A stretch of 64,000 bases of DNA from an uncultured Flavobacteriales bacterium (GTDB lineage: Bacteria; Bacteroidota; Bacteroidia; Flavobacteriales; Weeksellaceae), in NCBI GenBank assembly GCA_937876095.1, contig CALFIE010000006.1, positions 58,426-122,425 on the forward strand, written 5' to 3'. Positions 52,399 to 61,526 of the stretch are shown one piece after another (positions within the stretch are counted from its first letter, which is position 1; every line of letters begins with the position of its first letter). The position numbers were made by a program, and so were the translations under genes. The notes under the pieces were generated by a model. It saw only the letters and a list, made by a program, of their open reading frames with translations, made no database searches and was not told the DNA's origin.

Positions 52399-53349
52399 TC
52401 AAAAAATCTGATGCTTCACTTTCGCTTGTTGTTTAGCAATTCTTGCATTTATTTTTTCTAAAAATTCCTGATGTTTCGGGCTATTTTCATTAGAAGTTTT
52501 ATGTTTTAAGGCTTGATTGATTTTGAAATTTTCTTCTATAAAATCCATGGTTTCATCAGAAAAATAGGCATTTCCAAATTTTTCAAAAATATAATTGATT
52601 GCTTGAGAATTGGGGTGAATCATATCTTCTTTATAAAATCTATAATCACGCAAATCATCCATCATCATTTCATAAATTGGTAAATAATGACAGTTTTGGC
52701 GATCAGAAATCGTCTCGTGAATACCGGAAATGAGCAAAGATTTGCTCCAATTATTTTCAACAATTCCGTCTTTGGTGTGACGAACTGGCGAAACTGTGAA
52801 CAAAATCTGCAACTCATCTTTGCAAATATCTTCTAGATTTTGGATGGTTTCTGAGATGGATTGTGTGATTTCAGCAGTGGTTAACAATCGTTTTTCAAAA
52901 TATTTGGCTGGAATTTTGTGACAATTGGCTACCAATTTTTCTTTAGGTAAAAATTCATAAATAAAAGAAGATCCATAAGTAATAATGACGAAATTGGTGT
53001 TTTGAAGAAATAGATTTCCTTCTTCAATTTTTTCATTGATCTTTTCTAAAGTTTTGTGCACATAATCTGAATCGAAATGCGTGTGATGATCGAGCGAAAT
53101 GTACTGATCACCAAACGAAATCAGATCTTTCTCCTGGTAAAATTCGGAATCGTGGACTTTTTTGATGGCATTATTGATTGAAAAAGGATTGAAAACTGTT
53201 CCGAAAGGATTGTTAAACGTTTGCATTTGACCTTTTTCCAAAAGCTCTGAAATTTCGGTGGCAAAACACGAACCAATGGAAAAAATTTGGTCTTCCAATG
53301 CTATTTTTTGGTCGGATTCTTTGATTTCTACTTCTGTACGGAATTTCAT
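52399..53349 (-). CDS. GSCFA domain protein
   Basis: 316 residues. The eponymous motif appears early (FSIGSCFATEISELL), with FNPFGTVFNPFSINN following. It is related to SGNH hydrolases: VSPVRHTKDGIVENNWSKS and the C-terminal DMIHPNSQAINYIFEKF carry the Asp/His positions. Function unknown in bacteria; an esterase or acetyl-transfer role on glycans is possible. No signal peptide. Its upstream gap is filled by heptad repeats. Confidence 0.88.
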   Translation of the reverse strand: MKFRTEVEIKESDQKIALEDQIFSIGSCFATEISELLEKGQMQTFNNPFGTVFNPFSINNAIKKVHDSEFYQEKDLISFGDQYISLDHHTHFDSDYVHKTLEKINEKIEEGNLFLQNTNFVIITYGSSFIYEFLPKEKLVANCHKIPAKYFEKRLLTTAEITQSISETIQNLEDICKDELQILFTVSPVRHTKDGIVENNWSKSLLISGIHETISDRQNCHYLPIYEMMMDDLRDYRFYKEDMIHPNSQAINYIFEKFGNAYFSDETMDFIEENFKINQALKHKTSNENSPKHQEFLEKINARIAKQQAKVKHQIF

Positions 53350-53515
53350 TTTTGAGATTCGAGATTCGAGATTCGTGTTATGAGTTATGAATTATAAGTT
53401 ATGAGTTTTGATTATGAGTTAGCAATTTTCTTATATCAAGATTCTAATTCTTAAATGTGATTCTCGAATTTCAAATCTTGTATCTTGGAACTCGTATCTC
53501 GGAACTTGGAACTCT
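53350..53515. repeat. Heptad simple-sequence repeats upstream of the GSCFA gene
   Basis: GAGATTC is repeated three times (53354-53374), then variants of TATGAGT / TATAAGT, and at the far end CTTGGAA, CTCGTAT, CTCGGAA, CTTGGAA, CTC. The seven-base period resembles that at 51484-51600 but with different unit sequences. It fills nearly the whole gap to the polyprenyl synthase gene. Confidence 0.7.
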
Positions 53516-53523
53516 TACTACGA

Positions 53524-54495
53524 CTAAGATTCTCTTCTTAACAAATAGTTGGCTAATTCTATAAATGGTCGTTTCTTTTCGTCGGGAAGATCTATTTTTT
53601 GAAGGTAAGATTGTGCAATTTCGTTGTGAAATTGTACCAATCGCAAAGTTTTTTCGTCTACGTGTGTTCTTCTGAAAATCTTTTCAACACTGTAAATTTT
53701 ATCTACATTATCGGTTTTTCTGCTATACCAATAGTCGAGTTCATTTCGCTCCTGTTCATTGGCATGTTCTTTTGCAAGTTGGTACAAAATGGTTTTCTTA
53801 TTCTCGTAAATATCACCTGCATGTTTTTTACCAAATTGCTCCTGATTTCCGAATACATCTAGATAATCATCCATAATTTGAAAAGCAATACCAATGTGTT
53901 TCCCAAAATTGAAAATTGCTTTGGCATCACTAAATTTCGCACCTGCAATAATGGCTCCTATTTCAAAAGAAGAAGCACTAAGAACACCTGTTTTATAGGT
54001 AATCATCCTAATATAATCGTTATAGGTAACGTTTTCTTGTGTTTCAAAATTAATATCATATTGTTGTCCTTCGCAAAGTAATAAACCAGTGTGTGTAAAC
54101 ACTCTTACACACGCTTTGTACAAGTTGGGTTCTAAATCTTCAAAAAATTTGTAGGCTTTTAGTAACAATCCATCTCCTGAAAGTATTCCGGTATTGATGC
54201 CATGAATCGTATGAATGGTAGGAACGTTTCTTCTGAGTGGCGCTTCATCCATAATATCATCGTGAATCAAGGTGAAATTATGAAAAAATTCTATGGCTAA
54301 AGCCGGTTTTAAGGCTTTTTCTATATCACCACCAAAAAGATCATTTGCCATAAGAACCATGATTGGTCTCAATCTTTTACCACCATGTGAAATAATGTAA
54401 TTCATTGGTTCATAGAGTTCTTTTGGTTTGTCTTTGAAACAATATTTTGCGATTGCTTTGGCTACTATTTCTTGGTATTCATCTAAAAATTGCAT
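53524..54495 (-). CDS. Trans-polyprenyl diphosphate synthase
   Basis: 323 residues. The first Asp-rich motif is LIHDDIMDEAPLRRN (DDIMD 79-83), the second FQIMDDYLDVFG. It makes farnesyl, geranylgeranyl or longer all-trans prenyl diphosphates. The residues just before the first motif (EFFHNFTLI) include large aromatics, which in the family tend to limit product length; product is uncertain. A -7 element (TAAATTTG) lies 17 nt upstream. Confidence 0.92.
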   Translation of the reverse strand: MQFLDEYQEIVAKAIAKYCFKDKPKELYEPMNYIISHGGKRLRPIMVLMANDLFGGDIEKALKPALAIEFFHNFTLIHDDIMDEAPLRRNVPTIHTIHGINTGILSGDGLLLKAYKFFEDLEPNLYKACVRVFTHTGLLLCEGQQYDINFETQENVTYNDYIRMITYKTGVLSASSFEIGAIIAGAKFSDAKAIFNFGKHIGIAFQIMDDYLDVFGNQEQFGKKHAGDIYENKKTILYQLAKEHANEQERNELDYWYSRKTDNVDKIYSVEKIFRRTHVDEKTLRLVQFHNEIAQSYLQKIDLPDEKKRPFIELANYLLRRES

Positions 54496-54512
54496 AAAAA
54501 ATCTAGTTTCTA

Positions 54513-54520
54513 CAAATTTA
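54513..54520 (-). promoter_or_regulatory. -7 element of the polyprenyl synthase gene
   Basis: The minus strand reads TAAATTTG, 17 nt before the ATG at 54495. Confidence 0.5.
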
Positions 54521-54543
54521 CATATTTATAATTTATTTTAGGT

Positions 54544-54577
54544 ACTAAAAAAACTACTTGTAGAACAAGTAGTTTCA
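54544..54577 (-). terminator. Terminator of the DUF47-pit unit
   Basis: AAACTACTTG and CAAGTAGTTT pair in a perfect 10-bp stem with a five-nt loop; on the minus strand TTTTTTT follows. Confidence 0.92.
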
Positions 54578-54602
54578 AAATTTTAGAAATTTTTATTTTT
54601 AA

Positions 54603-56372
54603 TTAAAAAAGTGACATTATTAAATACACAATTCCTGCAATGATAGCACTAATTGGAATTGTAAGAATCCACGCCCACAATAAATTAAGTGTTACACCCC
54701 ATCTTACAGCGCTAATTCTTTTGGTAGCACCAACTCCGATGATAGAACCAGTAATAGTATGTGTGGTAGAAACAGGAATTCCCATTTGTTCTGTGAGGAA
54801 CAAAGTAGTTGCACCTGCAGTTTCTGCACAAACTCCTTCTAATGGAGTCACTTTGGTGATTTTAGACCCCATAGTTTTTATGATTTTCCAACCACCACTT
54901 AATGTTCCTAATGAAATCGCAATGTAACAAGAAAGTGGCACCCAATTTGGCATTTGACCAATATCGGTAATTTGTCCTGCTGCAACAAGTGCTGCTGCAA
55001 TAATCCCCATCACTTTTTGTGCATCGTTTCCACCGTGACCAATACTGAAAGCTGCAGAAGAAACCAACTGAAGTCTTTTCATCATATTTGCCGTTTTCTC
55101 TGCACTAGGATCTTGTCTGAAATGGTTGTAGATAAAAGTTATGATAAAAAGAACCATTATAAAAATCAAACCAAGTCTAATAATTTTGTTATCCGATTTA
55201 GCAACTGCTTTACTTAGGTCTTTTTCTACATTTACAGATATCTTATCTTGAAATTTCGCTAATGTGGTATTACCTAAATGATAATTCGCTGCTTTCATGG
55301 TATTATAGATTTCTTCTGAACCTTTTTCAAAACCTTCTTCAGGGATTTTTTTGGTAATTGGTTTCAGAACCTCATCATACAATTTTTTGTCAGCTTTATA
55401 CGTAACGGCAAAAGTTGGGTCAATATCTGCTTTACCTTTTTCTTTTTCCAATTCCATAAAAACTGATAATTTATCAGCAATTTTAGATTCCCAAATCGGA
55501 TTGGTATCTACCGTTTGTACCATTTCGTGCGCTACTTTATCAGCACCTAATATTTCGTATTTTTCGGCAATTGGAGCTAATTTAGTGGCATTTGCTTTAG
55601 CAAGATCCAGTTTTTTCTGTTGGTCTGCTAATTTTTCTGTTTTTTCAGAAATTTCTTTGGCTATTTCTGGTGTTTTTTGCTCGTGCGCATTTAGTTTTTC
55701 TAGTTCTAAAGTGTATTTTGCAACTTCGTGGCTGTATTTATCTACTTTGAAATATTTAGATACATTTTCTTTAGCTTTGTCGGCTTCAAATTTTTGAAAA
55801 CCAAACCAGATTCCCAAACTTGCGAGTAACAACCAAAATGTTTTCACCCAAATATTTCTGTGTATAGTAATAAAAGTGAATGTCATAGAAATTAACATTC
55901 CAACTATTGGTGCTAAAAAAATAAACAACACTATTTGCATAATTTTCCCGCTATCAACAATATTGGCTAAAGCAGGAATATCAGCACCTTTTTTGAGTGC
56001 AACATAAAATGCGTGCGTAATTGCAGAACCTGCAAATCCACCAATTAAGGTATGAGAAGAGGAAGACGGAATTCCGTACCACCAAGTTAAAAGATTCCAA
56101 ATAATGGCTGCAACAAGACCAGCCATAATTACTTCTAAGGTGATGTACTCTTTGAAAACCGTTTTACCAACGGTATTTGCTACGCTGTGATCTTTGAAAA
56201 TCAGAAACGCCACAAAATTAAAAAACGCTGCCCAAACTACTGCCTGAAAAGGTGTGAGAACCTTAGTAGAAACTATGGTTGCGATGGAATTGGCAGCATC
56301 GTGAAATCCATTTATATAATCAAATATAAATGCAAGTGCGATGATAATTAATAATAAAACTGGGAAATCCAT
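54603..56372 (-). CDS. pitA: PiT-family inorganic phosphate transporter with large central insertion
   Basis: 589 residues. N-terminal half has the PiT signature FDYINGFHDAANSIATIVSTKVLTP and GIPSSSSHTLIGGFAGSAI; C-terminal half repeats it as FSIGHGGNDAQKVMGIIAAALVA and GIPVSTTHTITGSIIGVGA. Between the halves, residues ~193-400 form a hydrophilic, charged helical region (VAKYTLELEKLNAH, EISEKTEKLADQQKKLDLAK) likely to be a coiled coil. Transports phosphate (as a metal or proton symport). The DUF47 gene 34 nt upstream is the usual partner. Confidence 0.93.
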   Translation of the reverse strand: MDFPVLLLIIIALAFIFDYINGFHDAANSIATIVSTKVLTPFQAVVWAAFFNFVAFLIFKDHSVANTVGKTVFKEYITLEVIMAGLVAAIIWNLLTWWYGIPSSSSHTLIGGFAGSAITHAFYVALKKGADIPALANIVDSGKIMQIVLFIFLAPIVGMLISMTFTFITIHRNIWVKTFWLLLASLGIWFGFQKFEADKAKENVSKYFKVDKYSHEVAKYTLELEKLNAHEQKTPEIAKEISEKTEKLADQQKKLDLAKANATKLAPIAEKYEILGADKVAHEMVQTVDTNPIWESKIADKLSVFMELEKEKGKADIDPTFAVTYKADKKLYDEVLKPITKKIPEEGFEKGSEEIYNTMKAANYHLGNTTLAKFQDKISVNVEKDLSKAVAKSDNKIIRLGLIFIMVLFIITFIYNHFRQDPSAEKTANMMKRLQLVSSAAFSIGHGGNDAQKVMGIIAAALVAAGQITDIGQMPNWVPLSCYIAISLGTLSGGWKIIKTMGSKITKVTPLEGVCAETAGATTLFLTEQMGIPVSTTHTITGSIIGVGATKRISAVRWGVTLNLLWAWILTIPISAIIAGIVYLIMSLF

Positions 56373-56406
56373 TCGTTTACAAATTTTTATAAGTTAAAAG
56401 AATAGA

Positions 56407-57045
56407 CTAAGCGTATTTTATCATAATGGTTTCTATGATATTGGCTACATCTTCGGCTTTATCGGTTACTTCTTCTAGATATTCGTATACCGATTTTATT
56501 TTGATGATGTTAATCGCATCACTGGTTTCGAATAATTTCACCATAGATTGAGATAAGATTTCATCTGAAATATTTTCGTAAGAATTTATTTTGATGCACG
56601 CTTCTTTCACAGCTTCAGCATTTTTAAAACCTTTCAAGTTTTTGATGGCCACCTGAATTTCTAAACACGCTTTATAAATCAACAAAGAAAACTCTGTGTA
56701 AGCTTTGGTTTCGGGTGATTTGTATAGGAAAATATATTTAGATGATGCATAGATAAAATCGGCGATATCATCTAAACCTCCTGCTAAACTATGAATGTCT
56801 TCACGATCAAATGGAGTAATGAAATTTTTGCCCAATTCTATGAAAAGTTCGTGCGTATATTCGTCGTTTTTATGTTCGAAATCGCTCATTTTTTTCAATA
56901 AACTATCATCATTCACATCGAAATCAAGCAAACCGTCATGAAATTGTTTGGACATATCTACCAAATTTTCTGCTACTTTTTCGAATAATGCAAAAAACAC
57001 TTTGTCTTTTGGCTGGAAAAAACTGAATACGTTACCTAGTCCCAT
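56407..57045 (-). CDS. DUF47 family (PhoU-like) Pit accessory protein
   Basis: 212 residues, all helical. MGLGNVFSFFQPKDKVFFALFEKVAENLVDMSKQF and YTHELFIELGKNFITPFDREDIHSLAGGLDDIADFI contain the DREDI and D-D-I-x-D metal positions of DUF47/PhoU-like proteins. It is cytosolic and thought to regulate the adjacent Pit transporter. Operon: DUF47 then pit, ended by a strong terminator. Confidence 0.93.
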   Translation of the reverse strand: MGLGNVFSFFQPKDKVFFALFEKVAENLVDMSKQFHDGLLDFDVNDDSLLKKMSDFEHKNDEYTHELFIELGKNFITPFDREDIHSLAGGLDDIADFIYASSKYIFLYKSPETKAYTEFSLLIYKACLEIQVAIKNLKGFKNAEAVKEACIKINSYENISDEILSQSMVKLFETSDAINIIKIKSVYEYLEEVTDKAEDVANIIETIMIKYA

Positions 57046-57146
57046 ATTATTTATTTTTGTTTAATTTTATATTATTTTATCGGCGCAAATATCCGAATTA
57101 ACAATTTGTATTTATTTGTTCTAATATTAATTTTTGTTAACATTGC

Positions 57147-57869
57147 TTAATCTGCAACAGGAATTTTGTGTGTTTCATTATACTTCAATCGATCGAATGT
57201 AAAATTAAGTCCGAAATACAAAAAGTGTAAATTTCTGTTTGAAGTGGCCCCAAATTCTCTTTGCCAAAGATACCCAAGATTAGCGTTGACATAATCACTA
57301 AAAACATAACCTAAACCACCAAACACCCGATTTCTTTTAAAAGTTGGGAAATCTGGACCTACGAACATTTCATCAAAAGCATTAGCATACAATGTTTTAG
57401 GCGCAATCTTTTTACTATTAATAGGTACCGTTGTAGTAAATCTATAACGGTATCTTTCGGTATCATCTTCAGTATTGGTTTGCGGAAAATCAAAAAATCT
57501 TTTTTCAGCACGCAATCTATGGTCAATTTTTGCAATAGAAATGTTATGGCTGTATATATATTGTAGCCAAATTCTCAATTCATTTTGGTAAAATTTGTTG
57601 TTCTTATAGGTACCATATTTCCCAATCCCAATGAAAGGTTGATGGTGTTTATTGATATTGTAACCAATCCCGCCTTTCATTTCATAATAATCAATTTTGG
57701 AGTAATCTTCTATACCTCGCTCTTGTAATTCTACATACAACAACCAATGTTTGTCGTGCTTATACGTGAAAGAGGTCATATTAAACGAAGAAATATGCTC
57801 ATTTGGATTGGTTTGGGCTGTAATTGATACCGCCCAGAAAAATAGAAATAGTAGTGTTAATCTTTTCAT
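57147..57869 (-). CDS. DUF2490 domain outer-membrane-type protein
   Basis: 240 residues with signal peptide MKRLTLLFLFFWAVSITAQ. Beta-strand-rich, ending NLHFLYFGLNFTFDRLKY, with WLQYIYSHNISIAKIDHRLRAEKRF in the centre as expected for DUF2490, a small barrel family of unknown function. A -7 element TACCTTTG lies 18 nt upstream. It stands alone; the 295-nt gap on its far side holds no gene. Confidence 0.85.
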   Translation of the reverse strand: MKRLTLLFLFFWAVSITAQTNPNEHISSFNMTSFTYKHDKHWLLYVELQERGIEDYSKIDYYEMKGGIGYNINKHHQPFIGIGKYGTYKNNKFYQNELRIWLQYIYSHNISIAKIDHRLRAEKRFFDFPQTNTEDDTERYRYRFTTTVPINSKKIAPKTLYANAFDEMFVGPDFPTFKRNRVFGGLGYVFSDYVNANLGYLWQREFGATSNRNLHFLYFGLNFTFDRLKYNETHKIPVAD

Positions 57870-57887
57870 TGTTTACTTTTTACGGTG

Positions 57888-57895
57888 CAAAGGTA
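57888..57895 (-). promoter_or_regulatory. -7 element of the DUF2490 gene
   Basis: The minus strand reads TACCTTTG, 18 nt from the ATG at 57869. Confidence 0.5.
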
Positions 57896-58110
57896 TATTT
57901 TGTAAATGTTGTTAATATGAACATAAAGTTAAATTTATGAGGTGAAAAAATATTCTAAAACAATCATTCAATTTTTTTATCAATAATAATATAACTCATT
58001 AATTATCAATAGATAAAAAGGTATTTTTGATAATGAAAAATTGGATTAATTAGGACTGTTTTAATTAATTGGCTATATTAAGTTTTGTTAACATTAGAAA
58101 AATTTTAGGC

Positions 58111-58140
58111 AAAAAAAAGCACCGAAAAAATTCGATGCTC
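58111..58140 (-). terminator. Terminator of the second DEAD-box helicase gene
   Basis: On the minus strand AGCATCGAA pairs with TTCGGTGCT (one mismatch), followed by eight T. The rest of the gap 57896-58110 is AT-rich with no recognisable feature. Confidence 0.85.
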
Positions 58141-58164
58141 TATGATTATCATTAAAGAAAAAAA

Positions 58165-59877
58165 CTAGTTTGCAACTTCTGCGCGCATTTCTTTTCCTTT
58201 GAATTTTTGGGTTTCAAGTCCTCTCAACACCTCATCTTTGAAAGATTTTTCTACTTCGAAGAAGGTGAATTTATCCAAAATTTCGATATCACCTATATCA
58301 GGACGTTTTTTAGCTTTAGATGTTGCTTTGTTCAAAATATCGAGCATATCTATTTTTTTCAACTGGTCTCTTTTGCCAAGATTGAAGAAAAATCTCACCA
58401 TATCTTCATTTTTTCTGCGCGGTTTTGAGCTTCTGTCTCTGTCTCCACCTCGATCAAATCGTCTTTCACCACGATCTCCTCCTCTATCACGATCTCTTCC
58501 TCTGTCTCTGTCGCGATCTCTTCTGCTACCACCTCTGTCATCACGATCGCTGGAGAATTTTTGTTCTGCCAAATCGTTTTTGTCTTTGTAGTAGAGCGCC
58601 ATATCTCGCAGTTGCAATTGCAACATTTGGTGTACCAATTCTTCTTTGGTAAATGCAGATAAATCTGGAATCAATGCATCATCAAAAGAGAAAAGATCTT
58701 CGTGTTCGGTAAATAATTTCTCGAAAACACCACCAACTTGCGCTTTAATAATTGCATCACCAGTTGGTATTTTTTTCTCGATAATGTCAATTTTGGTCGA
58801 CATTTTTATTTGTTTCAGTTTTCTAGATTCTTCTGGTTTAATCAGCGACATAGAGATACCGTCTTTCCCAGCTCTACCAGTTCTACCACTTCTGTGTACA
58901 AAAACTTCTGGATCATCTGGTAAAGAGTAGTGAATTACGTGTGTAAGCGAATCTACATCTAAACCTCGTGCTGCAACATCTGTTGCTACCAAAATATCAA
59001 TATTTTTGAGACGGAATTTTTTCATCACCGTATCACGTTGTGCTTGTGATAAATCACCGTGCAACGCATCTGCAGAATAGCCATTTTGCATTAGGAAATC
59101 GGCCACTTCCTGAGTTTCCATTCTGGTTCTACAAAAAATGATGGAATATTGATTCGGATTAGCGTCTATCAAACGTTTTAAGGCTTCTTTTTTGTGACGA
59201 TAACCTACTACATAATATTCGTGGGTGATGTTTTTCTTCACCTCATTGATGGAGCCTACCGAAATACGATGTGGTTGGTTAAGATAATTTTTAGAAATTC
59301 TCTCCACCTCTCTGTTCATAGTTGCAGAAAACAACAAGGTTTGTTTGGATTCTGGTGTTTCTCTCAGGATGGTTTCTAGATCATCTTTGAATCCCATAGA
59401 AAGCATTTCGTCTGCTTCATCTAATACCAACCAATTTATTTCAGAAAAATCGAGTGCTTTTCTATTAATCAAATCGATTACTCTACCAGGAGTTCCCACA
59501 ATAATTTGTGGTTTGTCACGTAGACTTCTCATTTGTTCGGTAATGCTGCTACCACCATAAACTGCAACAGTTTTGATGTTTTTCAAAAATTTGGAGTAAT
59601 TTTTAATGTCTTTCGTAATCTGAAGACATAATTCTCTTGTCGGACAAAGTACCAGAAATTGGATTTTGCGACTACCATCGTCAATCATATCCAAAATCGG
59701 AAGCGAAAATGCTGCTGTTTTGCCCGTCCCAGTTTGCGCAAGAGCGATTAAATCGCGAGTATCTGTAGAAATAAAAGGAATGGTCTGTTTTTGGATTTCA
59801 GTTGGGTTTACGAACCCTAATTCACCAATTGCTTGCTGTATTTCAGCACCCAAATTGGTATCAGTAAATAAATTCAT
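58165..59877 (-). CDS. deaD: DEAD-box RNA helicase with Arg/Asp-rich linker and C-terminal RNA-binding domain
   Basis: 570 residues. Helicase core ~1-370: PTEIQKQTIP, AQTGTGKTAAF, VLDEADEMLSMGF, SATMNRE, HRSGRTGRAGK. A low-complexity linker at ~440-485 is built from RDRDRG / GGDRGERR repeats. The end (EDMVRFFFNLGKRDQLKKID, IGDIEILDKFTFFEVEKS) is a DbpA/CsdA-type RNA-binding domain that fits DeaD/CsdA. Acts in ribosome biogenesis and cold adaptation. Preferred start is the ATG at 59877, with TATCTTTG 20 nt upstream. Confidence 0.93.
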   Translation of the reverse strand: MNLFTDTNLGAEIQQAIGELGFVNPTEIQKQTIPFISTDTRDLIALAQTGTGKTAAFSLPILDMIDDGSRKIQFLVLCPTRELCLQITKDIKNYSKFLKNIKTVAVYGGSSITEQMRSLRDKPQIIVGTPGRVIDLINRKALDFSEINWLVLDEADEMLSMGFKDDLETILRETPESKQTLLFSATMNREVERISKNYLNQPHRISVGSINEVKKNITHEYYVVGYRHKKEALKRLIDANPNQYSIIFCRTRMETQEVADFLMQNGYSADALHGDLSQAQRDTVMKKFRLKNIDILVATDVAARGLDVDSLTHVIHYSLPDDPEVFVHRSGRTGRAGKDGISMSLIKPEESRKLKQIKMSTKIDIIEKKIPTGDAIIKAQVGGVFEKLFTEHEDLFSFDDALIPDLSAFTKEELVHQMLQLQLRDMALYYKDKNDLAEQKFSSDRDDRGGSRRDRDRDRGRDRDRGGDRGERRFDRGGDRDRSSKPRRKNEDMVRFFFNLGKRDQLKKIDMLDILNKATSKAKKRPDIGDIEILDKFTFFEVEKSFKDEVLRGLETQKFKGKEMRAEVAN

Positions 59878-59897
59878 TAAGTATTTTAAAATTTTTG

Positions 59898-59905
59898 CAA
59901 AGATA
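59898..59905 (-). promoter_or_regulatory. -7 element of the second DEAD-box gene
   Basis: The minus strand reads TATCTTTG, 20 nt from the ATG. Confidence 0.5.
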
Positions 59906-60000
59906 CGCTTTTTAATATTAGGAAAAAACAGGTCTTTTTTTTGAGAATTTTCTAATTTTCATTGATGATGAAATGGCGTTTTTTTTTCCTCATTAATAAT

Positions 60001-60036
60001 AAAAAAAGGCAAACTATAGAAATTTGCCTTTTTTGA
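60001..60036 (-). terminator. Terminator of the FadL-like OMP gene
   Basis: AAAAAGGCAAA and TTTGCCTTTTT arms around CTATAGAAA, with T or A runs on both sides. Confidence 0.88.
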
Positions 60037-60054
60037 TATTTGAAATTCGGTGTG

Positions 60055-61482
60055 TTAAAATTTCCAACCGAAGGTGAAATACAAATTATTTTTGGTGTTT
60101 TTGACTTCAGAAACTACTGATGTTGTACTATTGACATCGAAATCGGTTGAATAGTATCCACTTCCGTAGGTTGAATTTCCGTATAAGGACGGATTGCTAT
60201 ACGTAGAATTTACATTTTGGTATCCAAGATCTACATAAACTCCTTTGAAATCTAGTCCAATTCCTAATCCTAAGGTACTTCTACTTGCTACGAACAAATT
60301 GCTATAAGAATTGGTAGAAAATTGCCCTGTTGAATTAAATGCTGCAATCGACATAGTATCAAACGGACTAGATGCATATGCATAACCACCTCTCAATCGG
60401 AATCTTTTAACTCTATATTCTGCTCCCAATTTTATTTCTGACATATTTTTGGAATTGCTAGAGAAAAAACTGTTGAGTTCGGTTTCTGCATCGCCATAAA
60501 CTTTGTATCTAGGTTTGGTAACTCCTATAGTATAATCTAAATTGATCGCAAAATTTTTGTTTGGAACTAATGCTGCACTTACCGTAGCTTTGAGTGGTGT
60601 AGATAATTTTCTATCTTCAGAATAATTACCATAACCTATGTATCCGCTAGAATTAGTACCATATTCTGTAAATGATCTGTTGATAGTCCACCATGTTGGT
60701 GTTTCTATAGAGCCTCCTAATCTAAATTGATTATTGATTTTGCTAATTATTCCCAATGATGCCGAAAATCCAGTAGAATTTTCATTAAAAGGAGTGTATT
60801 GTTTGTCGTAGGTTGCAACAGAATTATCTAAATCCAAATGCAATTTTGCAGAATCATATTGCTCAATTTCTGCACTATGAAAATTCAAACCAGCACCTAT
60901 GTAGAAATTATTGGCATAATTTCCGCCAATTCCGAAACTCATTTTCGACTGATTGCCATATCTGTCATAGGCTTGTCCTAAAAATCCCAAATTTCCAACT
61001 ACAGGATTATTACTAGAATCTACCAAATTTTTCTGAATTACAATTTTAGAATTCCCAGGTGTTTCGGTATAATCTTCTATAGATTGACTTGAGTAATTAA
61101 CTCCAATATTCAGAAATTTCCAAGGTGTTTCTGTTAGCAATTCGAAAACCGCTACTCCTGCTACATTCCCCATTTCCACATTACTTAAAGAGTAATTACT
61201 TTTAGTACTGTGCAATACGGTACTGTTTTTAGAATTTTGCACTGCCAAAGTTCCTGAAATATCACCTGTTATTGCCACACCTATTCCTGCAGGATTTACA
61301 TTAAGTGCAGAAACATCACCACCCAATGCTCCTATTGAACCAGCCATAGATTGGTATTTTGCGGAACCGTTTAGATTGGTATTGCTATATATTTCGGTGG
61401 TATTTCTAATGGTAGAAACATCCTGAGCCTGCACAAAAAAAGCTGCAGAAATACTCAAAAGTAAGAATGAATTTTTGATCAT
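60055..61482 (-). CDS. FadL/OmpP1-type outer-membrane transport protein
   Basis: 475 residues, signal peptide MIKNSFLLLSISAAFFVQAQ. Mature N-terminus has TNLNGSAKYQSMAGSIGALGGDVSALNVNPAGIGV, the FadL-like hatch motif with NPAG. Many amphipathic strands, final strand NNLYFTFGWKF ending in Phe as expected for BAM recognition. Probable uptake of hydrophobic compounds; substrate unknown. It is 44 nt downstream of the Tyr/Gly-rich lipoprotein gene on the same strand. Confidence 0.87.
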   Translation of the reverse strand: MIKNSFLLLSISAAFFVQAQDVSTIRNTTEIYSNTNLNGSAKYQSMAGSIGALGGDVSALNVNPAGIGVAITGDISGTLAVQNSKNSTVLHSTKSNYSLSNVEMGNVAGVAVFELLTETPWKFLNIGVNYSSQSIEDYTETPGNSKIVIQKNLVDSSNNPVVGNLGFLGQAYDRYGNQSKMSFGIGGNYANNFYIGAGLNFHSAEIEQYDSAKLHLDLDNSVATYDKQYTPFNENSTGFSASLGIISKINNQFRLGGSIETPTWWTINRSFTEYGTNSSGYIGYGNYSEDRKLSTPLKATVSAALVPNKNFAINLDYTIGVTKPRYKVYGDAETELNSFFSSNSKNMSEIKLGAEYRVKRFRLRGGYAYASSPFDTMSIAAFNSTGQFSTNSYSNLFVASRSTLGLGIGLDFKGVYVDLGYQNVNSTYSNPSLYGNSTYGSGYYSTDFDVNSTTSVVSEVKNTKNNLYFTFGWKF

Positions 61483-61526
61483 TTTTGGTAATCTTTTTAT
61501 TTTTTATTGAAAAATATACTTTTATT

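Noticed and set aside
55351..55797. 148-codon plus-strand frame opposite pitA
   Set aside because: Ser/Phe-rich antisense of the Lys/Glu-rich insertion; composition reflects the other strand.
58199..58591. 130-codon plus-strand frame opposite the second DEAD-box gene, Ser/Leu/Arg-rich
   Set aside because: Antisense of the RD/RG linker; no start context or family pattern.
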